Source: Pokkaliibacter sp046614695
GTDB lineage: Bacteria; Pseudomonadota; Gammaproteobacteria; Pseudomonadales; Balneatricaceae
NCBI RefSeq assembly: GCF_046614695.1
Contig: NZ_JBKKHQ010000012.1
Coordinates: 1 to 64,000 of the forward strand
DNA length: 64,000 nt
Direction of reading: 5' to 3'
The position numbers were made by a program, and so were the translations under genes. Shown piece after piece: positions 1 through 9,339 of this stretch. The notes beneath the pieces were generated by a model, which saw only the letters and a program-made list of their open reading frames with translations, was not told the origin of the DNA and did not search any database. Every line of letters starts with the position of its first letter. Position 1 is the first letter of the stretch.

Positions 1-18
1 CCACTCCACCAGAGCCAC

Positions 19-49
19 AAAAAAGGGATCCTCAAATGAGGATCCCTTT
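19..49 (-). terminator. Rho-independent terminator of the fimX-like gene
   Basis: A perfect 12-bp inverted repeat (22-33 with 38-49, loop AAAT) carries a run of six A on its left side. Read on the minus strand this is a GC-rich stem followed by six T, placed about 70 nt after the stop of the minus-strand GGDEF/EAL gene. On the plus strand the following sequence is less T-rich, so termination of the minus-strand transcript is the better reading. Confidence 0.8.
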
Positions 50-117
50 ATGATCAAAAACTATGGGACAGCAGTGGGCCAAGGCCTCCTTTTTTATTCT
101 CATGTTTTCTTTAGCGA

Positions 118-2124
118 TTAGTCTTCGCTGGAGAAAACATAGTCCATGTGCTGATGCGGGGGTTGCAGATAGTGGCCCTGAATGTACTTGATGCCCGCCT
201 GCCAAAGTATGCTCAGACAGGCAGCATTCTCGACCATAGGGCCGATGATCGCTTTATGCTCTTTCGCCAGAGGTGAGGTCAGGCGGCTAACACGCGCCAG
301 CGTATCGCTCTGGTTAATATTGCGAATCAGCGGTCCGTGAAGCTTGTAGTAATCGCAATCAAACTGACCTGCCAGTTGCTCACCATGGGTCGTCATACCC
401 AAATGCTTGAGGCAGAGCTTGACGCCATGATCATTCAGCTTTTTGCAGAAGGTCGCTGCATTAAGGCCGGCAGCCCAGACATCCACTTCGGAAATCTGCA
501 TTACAATTTCGTGCTGGCTTGGCAGATCTTTCAGCGTGCTTTCCAGCCAATCAAAGAAGGCCGGGTCAGAAATGGCCTGGGCGCTGATGTTCATGAAGAC
601 GCGCAGGGGGGATTCCTGAGTCTGTAGCTGTTTGCAAAGGGTTTCGGCAACCCACTGGTCAATAAGCAATGCCTGCCCGGTTTGTTCGGCCTGATTCAGC
701 AATTCAACCGGTGTGACCCACTGGCCCTGATCATCACTCATGCGCAGCAATGCCTCATAGCTGGCATCGCCGGGTGAGAACAGGTTCAGAATAGGCTGGA
801 AGAACAGGGTGAAATGGTTGTGATCCACTGCGCGACGGACAATCTGGCGAACCTGACTGGCTGCCTGTTGACCGCCTGGTGCGGTGCGCTGGGATGAGTA
901 AACCACCAGTGCCTGGCCTTGGCGTTGTGCCTGGGCACAGGCATGAGAGGCCTGATGCAACAGCGTTTCGGCATTCGGCAGCGTACCCTGAATAGTCACA
1001 AGGCCCGCGCAGGTCAGAGCGTTGGCATTGTTATTCCCGGGTAATAAAGGGCGTACGCGCTGGAAGAAGGCCTGGCCTTCATTAAGGATGGCCTTGTTTT
1101 TCTCGAAGGGCAGCAGGAAACAGAGATGACGGGAATCCGAGCAGCCGACATGCAGCTCGGTAATATCACTCAAGTGCTCTTCGATATAGCTCAGCGCACT
1201 TTGGGTTTCCGCTGTAGGCTCATCCAAGTCATCGGTCAGCTGCCAGCCATCCAGACGAACCACCACCAGCGCCCATTGGGTTGACTGATGATCGGCGCGG
1301 TATTGAATGTGCTCAACACGATCAAGCAGGGCGCGACGGTCGTAGGAGGCTCGATTGAGAATATCGTCGGCAGCTTCCTCATGGAGCGTCGCCTCACCAC
1401 TCACCATTCGTACCAGAAAAACATTGTCCGGTGACGGTGAGAGGCATTGCAGCTGAAACTCAAGATTGCCCAGATGCTGATCATCACTGAGCTGCAGAGG
1501 AAGAATTTCCCCGGTGCGCCAGTTGGGCAGGTGTTCATGCAGTGTGGTTAAGGCTGAGGGGGAAAACACCTCGGCCAGATCCATATCTTCCAGATGCAGG
1601 TCATCGGTGATTTGCCACAGGCGACGATAGCCCTGGTTAGCGTAGGTATGGTGAGGGTAGCGTACCAGCGCCACCGGATTTCTTTCGATATCCAGCATGG
1701 CGTGTAGCTGTTCCAGCTCACTTTTACGCTGACGACGCAGACGCATTTGCTGGCGCCAGCTTTGCAACATGTCGGTGAGAAAGCCCAGACTGAGCTGATC
1801 ATTTGGAGGTAGTAAGTCCTGTAGGCGCAGGCTGCAATCGGTCAGTACATCAGCCGCTTTGGAGGTACTGAGTAGCAATAGGGGCTGGTCTTTCAGCGTG
1901 CGACGCTGGCGGCGCAGCCAATCCTCGACTTCGGTCGTGACCTCAGCTGCAGCCAGCAGCAAAATATCGAACTCGCCACAGCTGGGTTCATTCACGAACC
2001 CTTCTTCCTGGACAAACAGGCCGAGATTTTCGGCGCGTTGTCTGATGTTATCCAGAACCTGCTGGAATGGCTCATCAAGCGGAGACTGGGTAACTATATG
2101 CAAACAATCGCGTTGAAGACTCAT
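118..2124 (-). CDS. fimX: FimX-like REC-PAS-GGDEF-EAL protein with degenerate catalytic domains
   Basis: 668 residues. The order looks like an N-terminal receiver-like domain (about 1-130, no clear phospho-acceptor pocket), a PAS-like region (about 140-255), a GGDEF-like domain (about 260-410) and an EAL domain (about 425-660). The GGDEF signature is lost (CSDSR in its place). The EAL triplet is present at about residue 457, but the metal-binding DDFG motif is replaced by KHLG at about 573-576 and KxD by KLHG, so hydrolysis of c-di-GMP is unlikely and binding is the probable function. This is the pattern of Pseudomonas FimX, which controls type IV pilus twitching, and I recall fimX lying near psd and rhdA there as well. 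Family confident, ortholog name moderately so. Confidence 0.75.
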   Translation of the reverse strand: MSLQRDCLHIVTQSPLDEPFQQVLDNIRQRAENLGLFVQEEGFVNEPSCGEFDILLLAAAEVTTEVEDWLRRQRRTLKDQPLLLLSTSKAADVLTDCSLRLQDLLPPNDQLSLGFLTDMLQSWRQQMRLRRQRKSELEQLHAMLDIERNPVALVRYPHHTYANQGYRRLWQITDDLHLEDMDLAEVFSPSALTTLHEHLPNWRTGEILPLQLSDDQHLGNLEFQLQCLSPSPDNVFLVRMVSGEATLHEEAADDILNRASYDRRALLDRVEHIQYRADHQSTQWALVVVRLDGWQLTDDLDEPTAETQSALSYIEEHLSDITELHVGCSDSRHLCFLLPFEKNKAILNEGQAFFQRVRPLLPGNNNANALTCAGLVTIQGTLPNAETLLHQASHACAQAQRQGQALVVYSSQRTAPGGQQAASQVRQIVRRAVDHNHFTLFFQPILNLFSPGDASYEALLRMSDDQGQWVTPVELLNQAEQTGQALLIDQWVAETLCKQLQTQESPLRVFMNISAQAISDPAFFDWLESTLKDLPSQHEIVMQISEVDVWAAGLNAATFCKKLNDHGVKLCLKHLGMTTHGEQLAGQFDCDYYKLHGPLIRNINQSDTLARVSRLTSPLAKEHKAIIGPMVENAACLSILWQAGIKYIQGHYLQPPHQHMDYVFSSED

Positions 2125-2224
2125 GAACTATCCGTTTGTCTTGCCAATAGTTTGATTACGGCATACTAGCATGCCTTCCAGAATGTAACAGCAGGAGATG
2201 AGTATCTGCGATACGACCTGTTTA

Positions 2225-3262
2225 CTAGGTGGCAAAAAGCAGGGTTTTGTTCGCACGTTCGGGAATTTCTCTGGCCAGTCTGGGAACCAGATAGCCGGGC
2301 AGCCGGGCCTGAAGCGCTGTAAAGAGCGCCACCGCTTCCGTGTCGGGTACATCAAAATGCGCTGCACCCTGTACTGCATCCAGAGTGAAAAGGTAGTACG
2401 GCAAAATGCCTGCCTCAAACACTCGTTCCCAAAGGTGTTCCTGAGTTTCCAGACGGTCGTTAATCCCTCGCAACAGAACCGCCTGATTCAGAAGATGAAC
2501 CCCCGCTTGTCGAAGCTTTTTCATGGCCCCGACAACCTCATCATCAATTTCCTGCGCATGATTGATATGGTTTACCAGAGTTACCGGGCGAGGAAAATCC
2601 TCCAAATTCCTAATTAACCTTTCATTGACACGAGAGGGGATCACCAGTGGCAGTCGTGAATGAATGCGCAGTCGGCGCAGATGGGGAATTGCCGCGAGTT
2701 CTTCCAGTAACCAGGCAAGGCGCTCATCGGTCATGGTGAGTGGGTCACCGCCACTCAGAATGACTTCCGTAATGCTTGAATCCTGACGGATGTATTCCAG
2801 ACTTTGCTGCCACTGGGCCTTACCCAGGCGATTGTCCTCATAGGGAAAATGACGCCGGAAACAATAGCGGCAATTAATCGCACAACTGCCATTGGCAATC
2901 ATCAGGACACGACCATGGTATTTGTGAATGACACCGGGCCGTGGATTGTGTTGCTGCTCCGCAAGCGGATCTGTCGAAAAGCCCGGAACCTGAGCATGTT
3001 CAGCGCCAAGAGGTAAAACATGCTTCAACAGCGGGTCGTTAAGATTACCCTTGCGTATACGACGTAAATAGGGCCGGGGGACGCGCAGGGGGAAAAGTGC
3101 ATGAGCTGACTCCGCTTCTGGAAGCAGGTTTTGAGGCAGCTCAAGTTGCTCTAATAATGTTGCAGGATCGCGGATGATCGCTGCCATTTCCTCCTGCCAG
3201 AGCGCTCTGGAGGACGATTGCAGGGATAAATTCTGCACGTTTATTTCGGTTTGAGGTATCAT
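2225..3262 (-). CDS. epmB: EF-P beta-lysylation protein (lysine 2,3-aminomutase), EpmB
   Basis: 345 residues from the ATG at 3262; the reading frame stays open upstream into efp but that extension is antisense to efp and not family-like. It is a radical SAM enzyme with CxxxCxxC at Cys127, Cys131 and Cys134 binding the 4Fe-4S cluster, preceded by the HGRVLMIANGSC region typical of lysine aminomutases. EpmB turns (S)-alpha-lysine into (R)-beta-lysine, which EpmA then attaches to EF-P. Length matches the E. coli protein (342). It is divergent from efp with only 48 bp between starts, so the modification enzyme and its target share a control region. Confidence 0.95.
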   Translation of the reverse strand: MIPQTEINVQNLSLQSSSRALWQEEMAAIIRDPATLLEQLELPQNLLPEAESAHALFPLRVPRPYLRRIRKGNLNDPLLKHVLPLGAEHAQVPGFSTDPLAEQQHNPRPGVIHKYHGRVLMIANGSCAINCRYCFRRHFPYEDNRLGKAQWQQSLEYIRQDSSITEVILSGGDPLTMTDERLAWLLEELAAIPHLRRLRIHSRLPLVIPSRVNERLIRNLEDFPRPVTLVNHINHAQEIDDEVVGAMKKLRQAGVHLLNQAVLLRGINDRLETQEHLWERVFEAGILPYYLFTLDAVQGAAHFDVPDTEAVALFTALQARLPGYLVPRLAREIPERANKTLLFAT

Positions 3263-3310
3263 CGGGCCCAATCCCGTCAGGGACGTTGTGAAATTAATAG
3301 TGAGACAGCA

Positions 3311-3883
3311 ATGGCGAATTATTCTACCAACGAATTCAAAAACGGTCTTAAAGTCCTGCTCGACGGCGAGCCTTGTGCCTTTCAGGACGTTGAGTTCGTA
3401 AAACCCGGTAAAGGCCAGGCCTTCACACGCGTTAAGCTGCGTAACCTGCGAACCGGCCGTATCTGGGAACGTACCTTCAAGAACAACGAGACTATCGAAG
3501 CCGCTGATGTTGTCGATACGGATATGGAATATCTGTACGAAGACGGTGAGTTCTGGCACTTCATGAAAACCGATGGTTCATTCGAGCAGTACGCTGCCGA
3601 CAAGAACGCGGTGGCTGAGGCGGTTAAGTGGATTAAGGCACAGAGCGTTTGTACTGTAACGCTGTTCAATGGTGCTCCGCTGGCGATCATTCCTCCTAAC
3701 TTTGTTGACCTGCAGGTTGTTGAAACTGACCCAGGCCTGAAAGGTGACACGGCCCAGGGCGGAAGCAAACCTGCCAAACTGGAAACCGGTGCCAGCGTAC
3801 GCGTTCCTCTCTTCATTAACGAAGGCGAGACTCTGCGTATCGACACCCGCACTGGCGAATACGTCAGCCGCGCTAAAGACTAA
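3311..3883 (+). CDS. efp: Translation elongation factor P
   Basis: 190 residues from ATG 3311, the normal EF-P length; an in-frame extension upstream is not conserved. Three beta-barrel domains are expected. The modified loop reads KPGKGQA with the acceptor lysine at position 34. EF-P enters the ribosomal E site and rescues stalling at polyproline. The epmB gene is divergent and epmA begins 5 nt after the efp stop, so target and both modification enzymes are linked. This supports the beta-lysyl form rather than rhamnosylated or hydroxylation-only variants. Confidence 0.98.
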   Translation: MANYSTNEFKNGLKVLLDGEPCAFQDVEFVKPGKGQAFTRVKLRNLRTGRIWERTFKNNETIEAADVVDTDMEYLYEDGEFWHFMKTDGSFEQYAADKNAVAEAVKWIKAQSVCTVTLFNGAPLAIIPPNFVDLQVVETDPGLKGDTAQGGSKPAKLETGASVRVPLFINEGETLRIDTRTGEYVSRAKD

Positions 3884-3888
3884 TTGCC

Positions 3889-4863
3889 ATGTCCTCTTCG
3901 GATTGGCAACCCGGCGCTACCATCGCCGGGTTACAACGCCGGGCCGCCCTGTTCAGGGCCGTCCGGCGTTTCTTTGATGAGCGTTCGGTAATGGAGGTCG
4001 ACACGCCATTGCTGGGCGCTGCGGGTATTACTGATCCTTTCCTGACGCCAATGACGGCCGAGTTTGTGCCGGAAGGGCCAGGCTCTGCCGCGACGCTTTA
4101 TCTGCAAACCTCTCCGGAATATGCCATGAAGCGTCTGCTGGCGGCAGGCTCCGGGGCTATTTATCAGCTGGGGAAAGTCTTTCGTAATGGTGAAGCGGGA
4201 CGCAGGCACAATCCTGAGTTCACCATGCTGGAATGGTATCGTCCCGGTTTTAATGATCACCAGCTGATGGATGAGGTTGAAGCCTTGTGGCTGGCCGTGG
4301 GGGGGCAGGATCAACCCTCGCGAATCAGCTATCGGGATGCCTTTATAACCCTGGTCGGTATCGATCCGCATCAGGCGAGTATTGATGAACTTCGTGCATT
4401 AGCTGCAGCGCATCTTGAGTTTGCTTTTGAGGATGAGCGTCGGGATACCTGGCTTGAGCTGTTAATGAGTCATGTGATTGAGCCTGAGCTTGGCAAGCAA
4501 GGGGCTGTTTTTGTCTATGACTTTCCGGCGTCTCAGGCGGCGCTGGCGCAAATTGCAGAAGATGACTTCGGTAACCAGGTTGGGCGACGTTTTGAGCTCT
4601 ATATTCGCGGTATTGAGCTGTGTAATGGCTATTACGAACTGACTGACGCTGAAGAGCAGCGGCGCCGTTTCGCTGCAGATAATGCGCTTCGTCAGCAGAT
4701 TGATCGCCCGCAGTTACCCGTTGATGAGAAGCTGCTGGCAGCGATGGCGTCCGGTTTGCCTGCTTGTGCTGGTGTGGCGCTAGGGGTGGATCGACTATTG
4801 ATGCTGCTGGATGAGCAAACGGATATTGATCAGGTATTGCCGTTCAGTTTTAGACGGCTCTGA
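3889..4863 (+). CDS. epmA: EF-P--(R)-beta-lysine ligase EpmA (GenX/PoxA)
   Basis: 324 residues, a stand-alone paralogue of the class II lysyl-tRNA synthetase catalytic core with no anticodon-binding domain. Class II motif 2 is visible around FRNGEAGRRHNPEFTMLEW, and motif 3 near the C-terminus (GVALGVDRLLML). It activates (R)-beta-lysine with ATP and transfers it to Lys34 of EF-P. It lies directly downstream of efp, almost certainly in the same transcript, and is followed by a strong terminator. Length equals the E. coli enzyme (325). Confidence 0.96.
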   Translation: MSSSDWQPGATIAGLQRRAALFRAVRRFFDERSVMEVDTPLLGAAGITDPFLTPMTAEFVPEGPGSAATLYLQTSPEYAMKRLLAAGSGAIYQLGKVFRNGEAGRRHNPEFTMLEWYRPGFNDHQLMDEVEALWLAVGGQDQPSRISYRDAFITLVGIDPHQASIDELRALAAAHLEFAFEDERRDTWLELLMSHVIEPELGKQGAVFVYDFPASQAALAQIAEDDFGNQVGRRFELYIRGIELCNGYYELTDAEEQRRRFAADNALRQQIDRPQLPVDEKLLAAMASGLPACAGVALGVDRLLMLLDEQTDIDQVLPFSFRRL

Positions 4864-4885
4864 TGTCAGACTTGGTACTCCAATG

Positions 4886-4915
4886 AAAAAAAGCCGCTGT
4901 CAGAGCGGCTTTTTT
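4886..4915. terminator. Bidirectional terminator between epmA and psd
   Basis: A stem of 6 GC-rich pairs (93-98 with 4904-4909, loop GTCAG) is extended by seven A on the left and six T on the right, so it can terminate in either direction. It lies between the convergent ends of epmA (plus) and psd (minus). Confidence 0.9.
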
Positions 4916-4942
4916 ATAGTCGTTATATTTATGTACGGCAGC

Positions 4943-5845
4943 TTATTCGGTCGAGTTGTCTTGGTTGGCGACAGTGCTGGCCTCAGTGCGATCTGCTGGA
5001 ATTCCCATGGCTTCGCCCATGCGTGTCGCGCGACCGGCATACCAGCCGTCCATCCACTCCACCGCATTTTCTCCAAAGAGCACAATGGCCGTTGACCCCA
5101 GCCAGAAGCGACCGAGTTCATCGCCACGATTCAGGGTCACAGGAGCAGGCAGTTCTTTGTAGGAAACGGACTGCGGCCCTTTGGTCACTGGGGCAACCTG
5201 GCCTGAGAATACTGTCTCAATACCGGCGACGATCATGGCACCTACCAGAATGACGGCCATTGGGCCGCGCTCGGTATCGAAAAGGCATACCAGGCGTTCA
5301 TTGCGAGCAAAGAGGTTATCGACGTTGTCAGCGGTGGTCTGGTTCACGGAGAAAAGATCACCGGGAATGTAGACCGTTTCACGCAGCGTGCCGCCCAGAG
5401 GCATATGCACGCGATGGTAGTCACGGGGCGACAAGTACACGGTCGCGAAGCTGCCGTTCTTGAACGGTGCGGCTCGCTCCTCACTGCCGCCCAGCAGGGC
5501 TGTCAGGCTGTAAGAACGACCCTTGGCCTGCATGATGCGCCCCTGATGAAGTGGGCCCATTTCACTGACTGCGCCATCCGCCGGGCAGAGAATCAGTGAC
5601 TCATCTTCCGGGAAGGGGCGTGCATCATCACGAAGTGCGCGGGTAAAGAAGGCATTAAAGCTTGGATAAGCGTCCAGGCTGGGCTCGGCAGCTTCATGCA
5701 TGTTGACCCGATAGTGGCTGGCAAAGCGCTGAATAATAAAGCTTTTCAGCCAGCCAATACGGCTTGCGGCAAACCAGCCAATCAGGCGGGAGAGACCGTG
5801 TTGCGGGACAATATGCTGCAAAAAGATAAAGAAAGCGGCCTTCAC
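4943..5845 (-). CDS. psd: Phosphatidylserine decarboxylase proenzyme
   Basis: 300 residues using a GTG start at 5845. A GGAG motif sits six bases upstream, and the start falls just after the stop codon of rhdA (5847), so translation is probably coupled. The pyruvoyl-forming cleavage site LGST is present near the C-terminus (FWLGSTAIVLF), where the serine becomes the pyruvoyl cofactor of the alpha chain. The enzyme makes phosphatidylethanolamine at the inner membrane. Longer in-frame starts exist inside rhdA (for example an ATG at 5877) but lack as good a ribosome-binding site. Confidence 0.95.
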   Translation of the reverse strand: MKAAFFIFLQHIVPQHGLSRLIGWFAASRIGWLKSFIIQRFASHYRVNMHEAAEPSLDAYPSFNAFFTRALRDDARPFPEDESLILCPADGAVSEMGPLHQGRIMQAKGRSYSLTALLGGSEERAAPFKNGSFATVYLSPRDYHRVHMPLGGTLRETVYIPGDLFSVNQTTADNVDNLFARNERLVCLFDTERGPMAVILVGAMIVAGIETVFSGQVAPVTKGPQSVSYKELPAPVTLNRGDELGRFWLGSTAIVLFGENAVEWMDGWYAGRATRMGEAMGIPADRTEASTVANQDNSTE

Positions 5846-5846
5846 A

Positions 5847-6713
5847 TTAATCTCCAGAAGCCAGAGGTGCAGATGCATCGGTGGTCCCGTTGTGAGGATG
5901 AGGACCTTTAACGACCGGGCTGTCGGGGTGGTTGCCCCATTCGAACCATGAGCCGTCATAGCAATGAATATGGGGATAGCCCAGTGACCGGGCTGCCAGA
6001 TAGGTCAGGCCTGAGCGGCGGTGAGTCTGGCAGTGGGTAACGATGGTTTTGTCCTGGCTGAGTCCGCGGGACTCCAGCAGCGTTTTCAGTTCTGCCTCTG
6101 GCTTGAGACGAGGCAGTTCTTTGCTTTCCAGCAGTTCCGTCCATTCCAGCCAAATAGCGCCGGGAATATGGCCTGCCTGTTTGACGTTCACCGCCTTTTC
6201 ACCGGTGTATTCTTCAAATGCACGCGCATCCCAGACCGTCAGATGGTCATGCTCTAGCAGCATATCGCGGGTCGTGCGAATCGGTTCATGAAAAGTCGCC
6301 GTGAAGAGACTGGACTCACGCCCATTGGGCTTTTGCTCCAGCTCATAACCCGCGGCCTTCCAGGCAGGTAAGTGGCCGTTCAGCACGGAAACCTGTTTAT
6401 GGCCAAGTAAATGTAGCGTCCACATCAGGCGACCGGCCCACGGGCCCATCTGATCATCATAAGCGACGACCCAAGTATCGGGCGCGAGTCCAAGACTGGA
6501 GAGGCGCTCGCTGAGCTGGCTCTCTGTCGGCACGTAGTTGGGCACATCGCCTTCACCGCGTAACAGCCAGGAGGGAGGAAAGTGCACCGCACCAGGAATA
6601 TGGCCTGCCAGATAGTTGTCTTCACTGGAAAGATCGAGAATCAGCAGCTTGGGCGCATTCAACTGTTGGTGTAGCGCCTCAGCTTCAAGTAGAACGGGTG
6701 TGCTCATGGTCAT
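5847..6713 (-). CDS. rhdA: Tandem-domain rhodanese (thiosulfate sulfurtransferase, RhdA-like)
   Basis: 288 residues from ATG 6713, which overlaps the stop of the upstream HDOD gene as ATGA. There are two rhodanese domains; the N-terminal one has lost its cysteine (AYDDQMGPW) and the C-terminal one holds the active-site loop CQTHRR with Cys228. That loop nearly matches the CQTHHR I recall for Azotobacter vinelandii RhdA, not the CRKGVT of bovine rhodanese or the CGSGVTA of mercaptopyruvate sulfurtransferase. The protein should move sulfane sulfur to acceptors such as cyanide or partner proteins. It belongs to the rsgA-HDOD-rhdA-psd operon. Confidence 0.88.
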   Translation of the reverse strand: MTMSTPVLLEAEALHQQLNAPKLLILDLSSEDNYLAGHIPGAVHFPPSWLLRGEGDVPNYVPTESQLSERLSSLGLAPDTWVVAYDDQMGPWAGRLMWTLHLLGHKQVSVLNGHLPAWKAAGYELEQKPNGRESSLFTATFHEPIRTTRDMLLEHDHLTVWDARAFEEYTGEKAVNVKQAGHIPGAIWLEWTELLESKELPRLKPEAELKTLLESRGLSQDKTIVTHCQTHRRSGLTYLAARSLGYPHIHCYDGSWFEWGNHPDSPVVKGPHPHNGTTDASAPLASGD

Positions 6714-8293
6714 GACCTCGTTTGCTGGCGGGCGCGGTAATAACGGCTCAGTCCACGGCCTGCAGCTTGAATCAACTGACGGTAGGCGTTGTAGTGCAAG
6801 GGTCTGACCTCGCCCTGTGCGCCTGCATCGGCGTAGATTACCGCGATGGGTTTCTTGCCGAGAAAAAGAGACATCAGAAAGAACTCTTCTTGGTGGCAAA
6901 TGCCCTTGAAGTCCAGTGGCAGTAAGGGGTCGACCTTGGCCCGATTACGGCGGGTTACCCACAGGGCACCGGGCTGATCGCACAATTTCTGAAAAATACT
7001 GGGGTTGTCCAGTGATACGGCATAGTCATGCCATTCAGCGGGCAGGTCTGAACCGGCACTGAAGCGGGACTGCAGCTGTGAGCCTTGCTGGTTCGCCATC
7101 AGAATCAGGCAGCGCGGCAAGCCTACGCCCTTGTGCAGACCATGATTGAGCGTTTGTATGAGTTCGCCGAGCGAGCCGGCATGCTTGTCGGCATTGTTCA
7201 GTTGATACAGTTGCTGCTGAAAGTAGGCCTCGTCCAGCAGTTTGCCGGGAAGAATGGCATCGTCTTTCGTGTCGTTGCTGGTGCCATTGCGCGTGACCAC
7301 CTTGTCTGTGGGCATATGGTAGTCGAGCGGATGATCATCCGGAGCCATCAGTAAGCGTGCCGCAGGGGGAATAATCCCCGGCGTGGAGTATTGCCGGGCT
7401 GCGTAGACTGCATTGCGGTGAATGCGGGCGCAGGCCTGGTCCCGGTTAAGTCGAAGAAAGTCGGCGACCAGCAAGGTGATGCGACGAGCTTGCCGGGAGT
7501 ACCAGCCAAAATGAATGCTGTGAGTGAGCCAGTTGGCGAGTTTGATCGGCATCCAGGGCGCATGCAGCACATGGTTGATTGCCCGTTCCTGATCCAGTGT
7601 CAGCTCATCACCCCGGGCTTTTTTGCCCAGCATCACCAGCACGCGTTTATCCGGGTTGATGTCATGGTTCAGGGCGCTGACCACAATTTCAGGTAGCTGC
7701 CATTTCACCGCCAGTGCATGGGCCAGTTCTTGTGCCGGGCAACCCAGTACTTCAATTTCTGCCTGAACCTGATCCAGGTGACGGGTATAAATCAGATCAT
7801 AAATGGCGCTGGCTGCATGGGGCGCGAAACGCCACAGCGACCAGTAAATAAAGCCATAGAGCAGGGCGCCGGCATACAGGTGTCCGACCTGAGCAGGACG
7901 GGCCTGCATGACCCAGTCGCGCACCTGAATCGCGGCATGAATGGAGTTGGCAATACTGTAAAGGTACTGGCGATGAGCCACGCTTTTGGTGTTCATCTGC
8001 AGCACCGGGACTTCGTCAATCAGCTCGCGAATTTTGACCAGCCCGAGGCTGCTCAGGGCATGATCAAGAGTGCGGATATCCGTATCCTGATTACGATTTA
8101 GAAGATTGGCACGACGCAGAATGTGCAGGCTCAGCACCGGATCAGCCTGCAGCGCCGGGGAAAGATCCATCAGCGCTACGTTGGGAATGGACAGGCGCTT
8201 ACTCAGCATTTGACGGCTGTGGGCCATCACCGGCAAGGGCTTGTCTTGCAAGTAGTCCACCCAGGCATCCAGCCCGAAGGGGGATTCGCTCAT
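6710..8293 (-). CDS. HDOD-domain signalling protein
   Basis: 527 residues. The N-terminal 210 residues or so form an HDOD domain (a non-catalytic HD relative), with the typical opening LPVMAHSRQML, then DPVLSLHILRRAN and later LGLVKIREL. The C-terminal 150 residues look GAF-like (CLILMANQ near the start, IAVIYADA near the end), though this is only inferred. HDOD proteins are regulatory scaffolds in motility, c-di-GMP and stress responses; the function here is unknown. It overlaps rsgA by one base (TAATG) and rhdA by four (ATGA), so expression is closely coupled to ribosome maturation and sulfur-transfer genes. Confidence 0.8.
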   Translation of the reverse strand: MSESPFGLDAWVDYLQDKPLPVMAHSRQMLSKRLSIPNVALMDLSPALQADPVLSLHILRRANLLNRNQDTDIRTLDHALSSLGLVKIRELIDEVPVLQMNTKSVAHRQYLYSIANSIHAAIQVRDWVMQARPAQVGHLYAGALLYGFIYWSLWRFAPHAASAIYDLIYTRHLDQVQAEIEVLGCPAQELAHALAVKWQLPEIVVSALNHDINPDKRVLVMLGKKARGDELTLDQERAINHVLHAPWMPIKLANWLTHSIHFGWYSRQARRITLLVADFLRLNRDQACARIHRNAVYAARQYSTPGIIPPAARLLMAPDDHPLDYHMPTDKVVTRNGTSNDTKDDAILPGKLLDEAYFQQQLYQLNNADKHAGSLGELIQTLNHGLHKGVGLPRCLILMANQQGSQLQSRFSAGSDLPAEWHDYAVSLDNPSIFQKLCDQPGALWVTRRNRAKVDPLLPLDFKGICHQEEFFLMSLFLGKKPIAVIYADAGAQGEVRPLHYNAYRQLIQAAGRGLSRYYRARQQTRS

Positions 8294-9339
8294 TACTCCG
8301 TCTCCAGGCGTAGCTGGGCTTCGCTGTCAAGGGATTGCAGAATCTGCTGATAGCTCTGCATGCGCGAAGGGTTAATGTCGCCGTTTTCCAAGGCCTGACG
8401 CAAGGCGCAGCCGGGCTCGCGATCATGGCGACAATCGCGAAAGCGACAATGGCCAAGGAAGGGGCGAAACTCGCGGAAACCTTCCAGTAATTCATCCGGG
8501 GTCAAATGCCAGAGGGCAAACTCACGAATTCCGGGGGAGTCGATCAGGTCGCCGCCGCTGGGAAAGTGAAACAGTCGCGCGGTCGTTGTGGTGTGAGTCC
8601 CCTTGCGCGAGGCCTCAGACAGCGCGCCGACACGCAGATCCACGCCCGGCAGCAGGGCATTGATCAAGGAGGATTTACCAACGCCGGACTGACCTACGAA
8701 TACGCTGATCTGCTGATCCAGCTCTTGCTGCAGCTCTGCCAGCCCTTCACTGGAGCGGGTGCTGGCTTCGAGCACCTTATAACCAATGCTGGTGTAGCGG
8801 TGCTTGAGTCTTTCCAGTGATTCGCTGTTGCTGTCGTTCACCAGGTCTGTCTTGTTAAGCAGGAGGACTGCGCGAATGTTGCTCAGCTCAGCGGCGACCA
8901 AATAGCGATCAATAAGGTTGGCGTAGGGGGTGGGCTCAGGTGCAAAGGTAATGACGATCAGGTCAATATTCGCCGCGACGGACTTCAGCTCGCCGTGAGG
9001 TGTGGGTCGTTTCAGAACCGAGGCGCGTGGCAGGTTTGCGACGACCACTCCATCGCTATTGCCCGGCCGCCAGATAACCCGGTCTCCTGTGACCAAAGGC
9101 TCAAGGTTGGCGCGCAGATAACAGCGAATGATCTTGCCTTTATAGTCACCACTGATGCCTTCAACATCGGTCTGGCGTCCATAATGAGCAACGATGATGC
9201 CTTCCTGCTCGTCGCCAAGCTCTCCGGCCGTCAGCTCCGCAGAGAACCGGTCGTCCTTTTTCTGGGCCCGTTCTACGCGCTCTTGCTGAATTTTCTTGAT
9301 GCGCCAATTTTGGCGGCGGGTAAGATTACGCTTGCTCAT
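8293..9339 (-). CDS. rsgA: Ribosome small-subunit-dependent GTPase RsgA
   Basis: 348 residues. A basic N-terminal tail and OB fold precede a circularly permuted GTPase domain in which the NKTD box (LNKTDL) comes before the P-loop (GQSGVGKSS). The C-terminal zinc knuckle is visible as CRFRDCRHDREPGC. RsgA checks late 30S assembly and is activated by the 30S subunit. It is divergent from orn across 168 bp, as in E. coli, and heads the operon running into the HDOD gene, rhdA and psd. Confidence 0.96.
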   Translation of the reverse strand: MSKRNLTRRQNWRIKKIQQERVERAQKKDDRFSAELTAGELGDEQEGIIVAHYGRQTDVEGISGDYKGKIIRCYLRANLEPLVTGDRVIWRPGNSDGVVVANLPRASVLKRPTPHGELKSVAANIDLIVITFAPEPTPYANLIDRYLVAAELSNIRAVLLLNKTDLVNDSNSESLERLKHRYTSIGYKVLEASTRSSEGLAELQQELDQQISVFVGQSGVGKSSLINALLPGVDLRVGALSEASRKGTHTTTTARLFHFPSGGDLIDSPGIREFALWHLTPDELLEGFREFRPFLGHCRFRDCRHDREPGCALRQALENGDINPSRMQSYQQILQSLDSEAQLRLETE

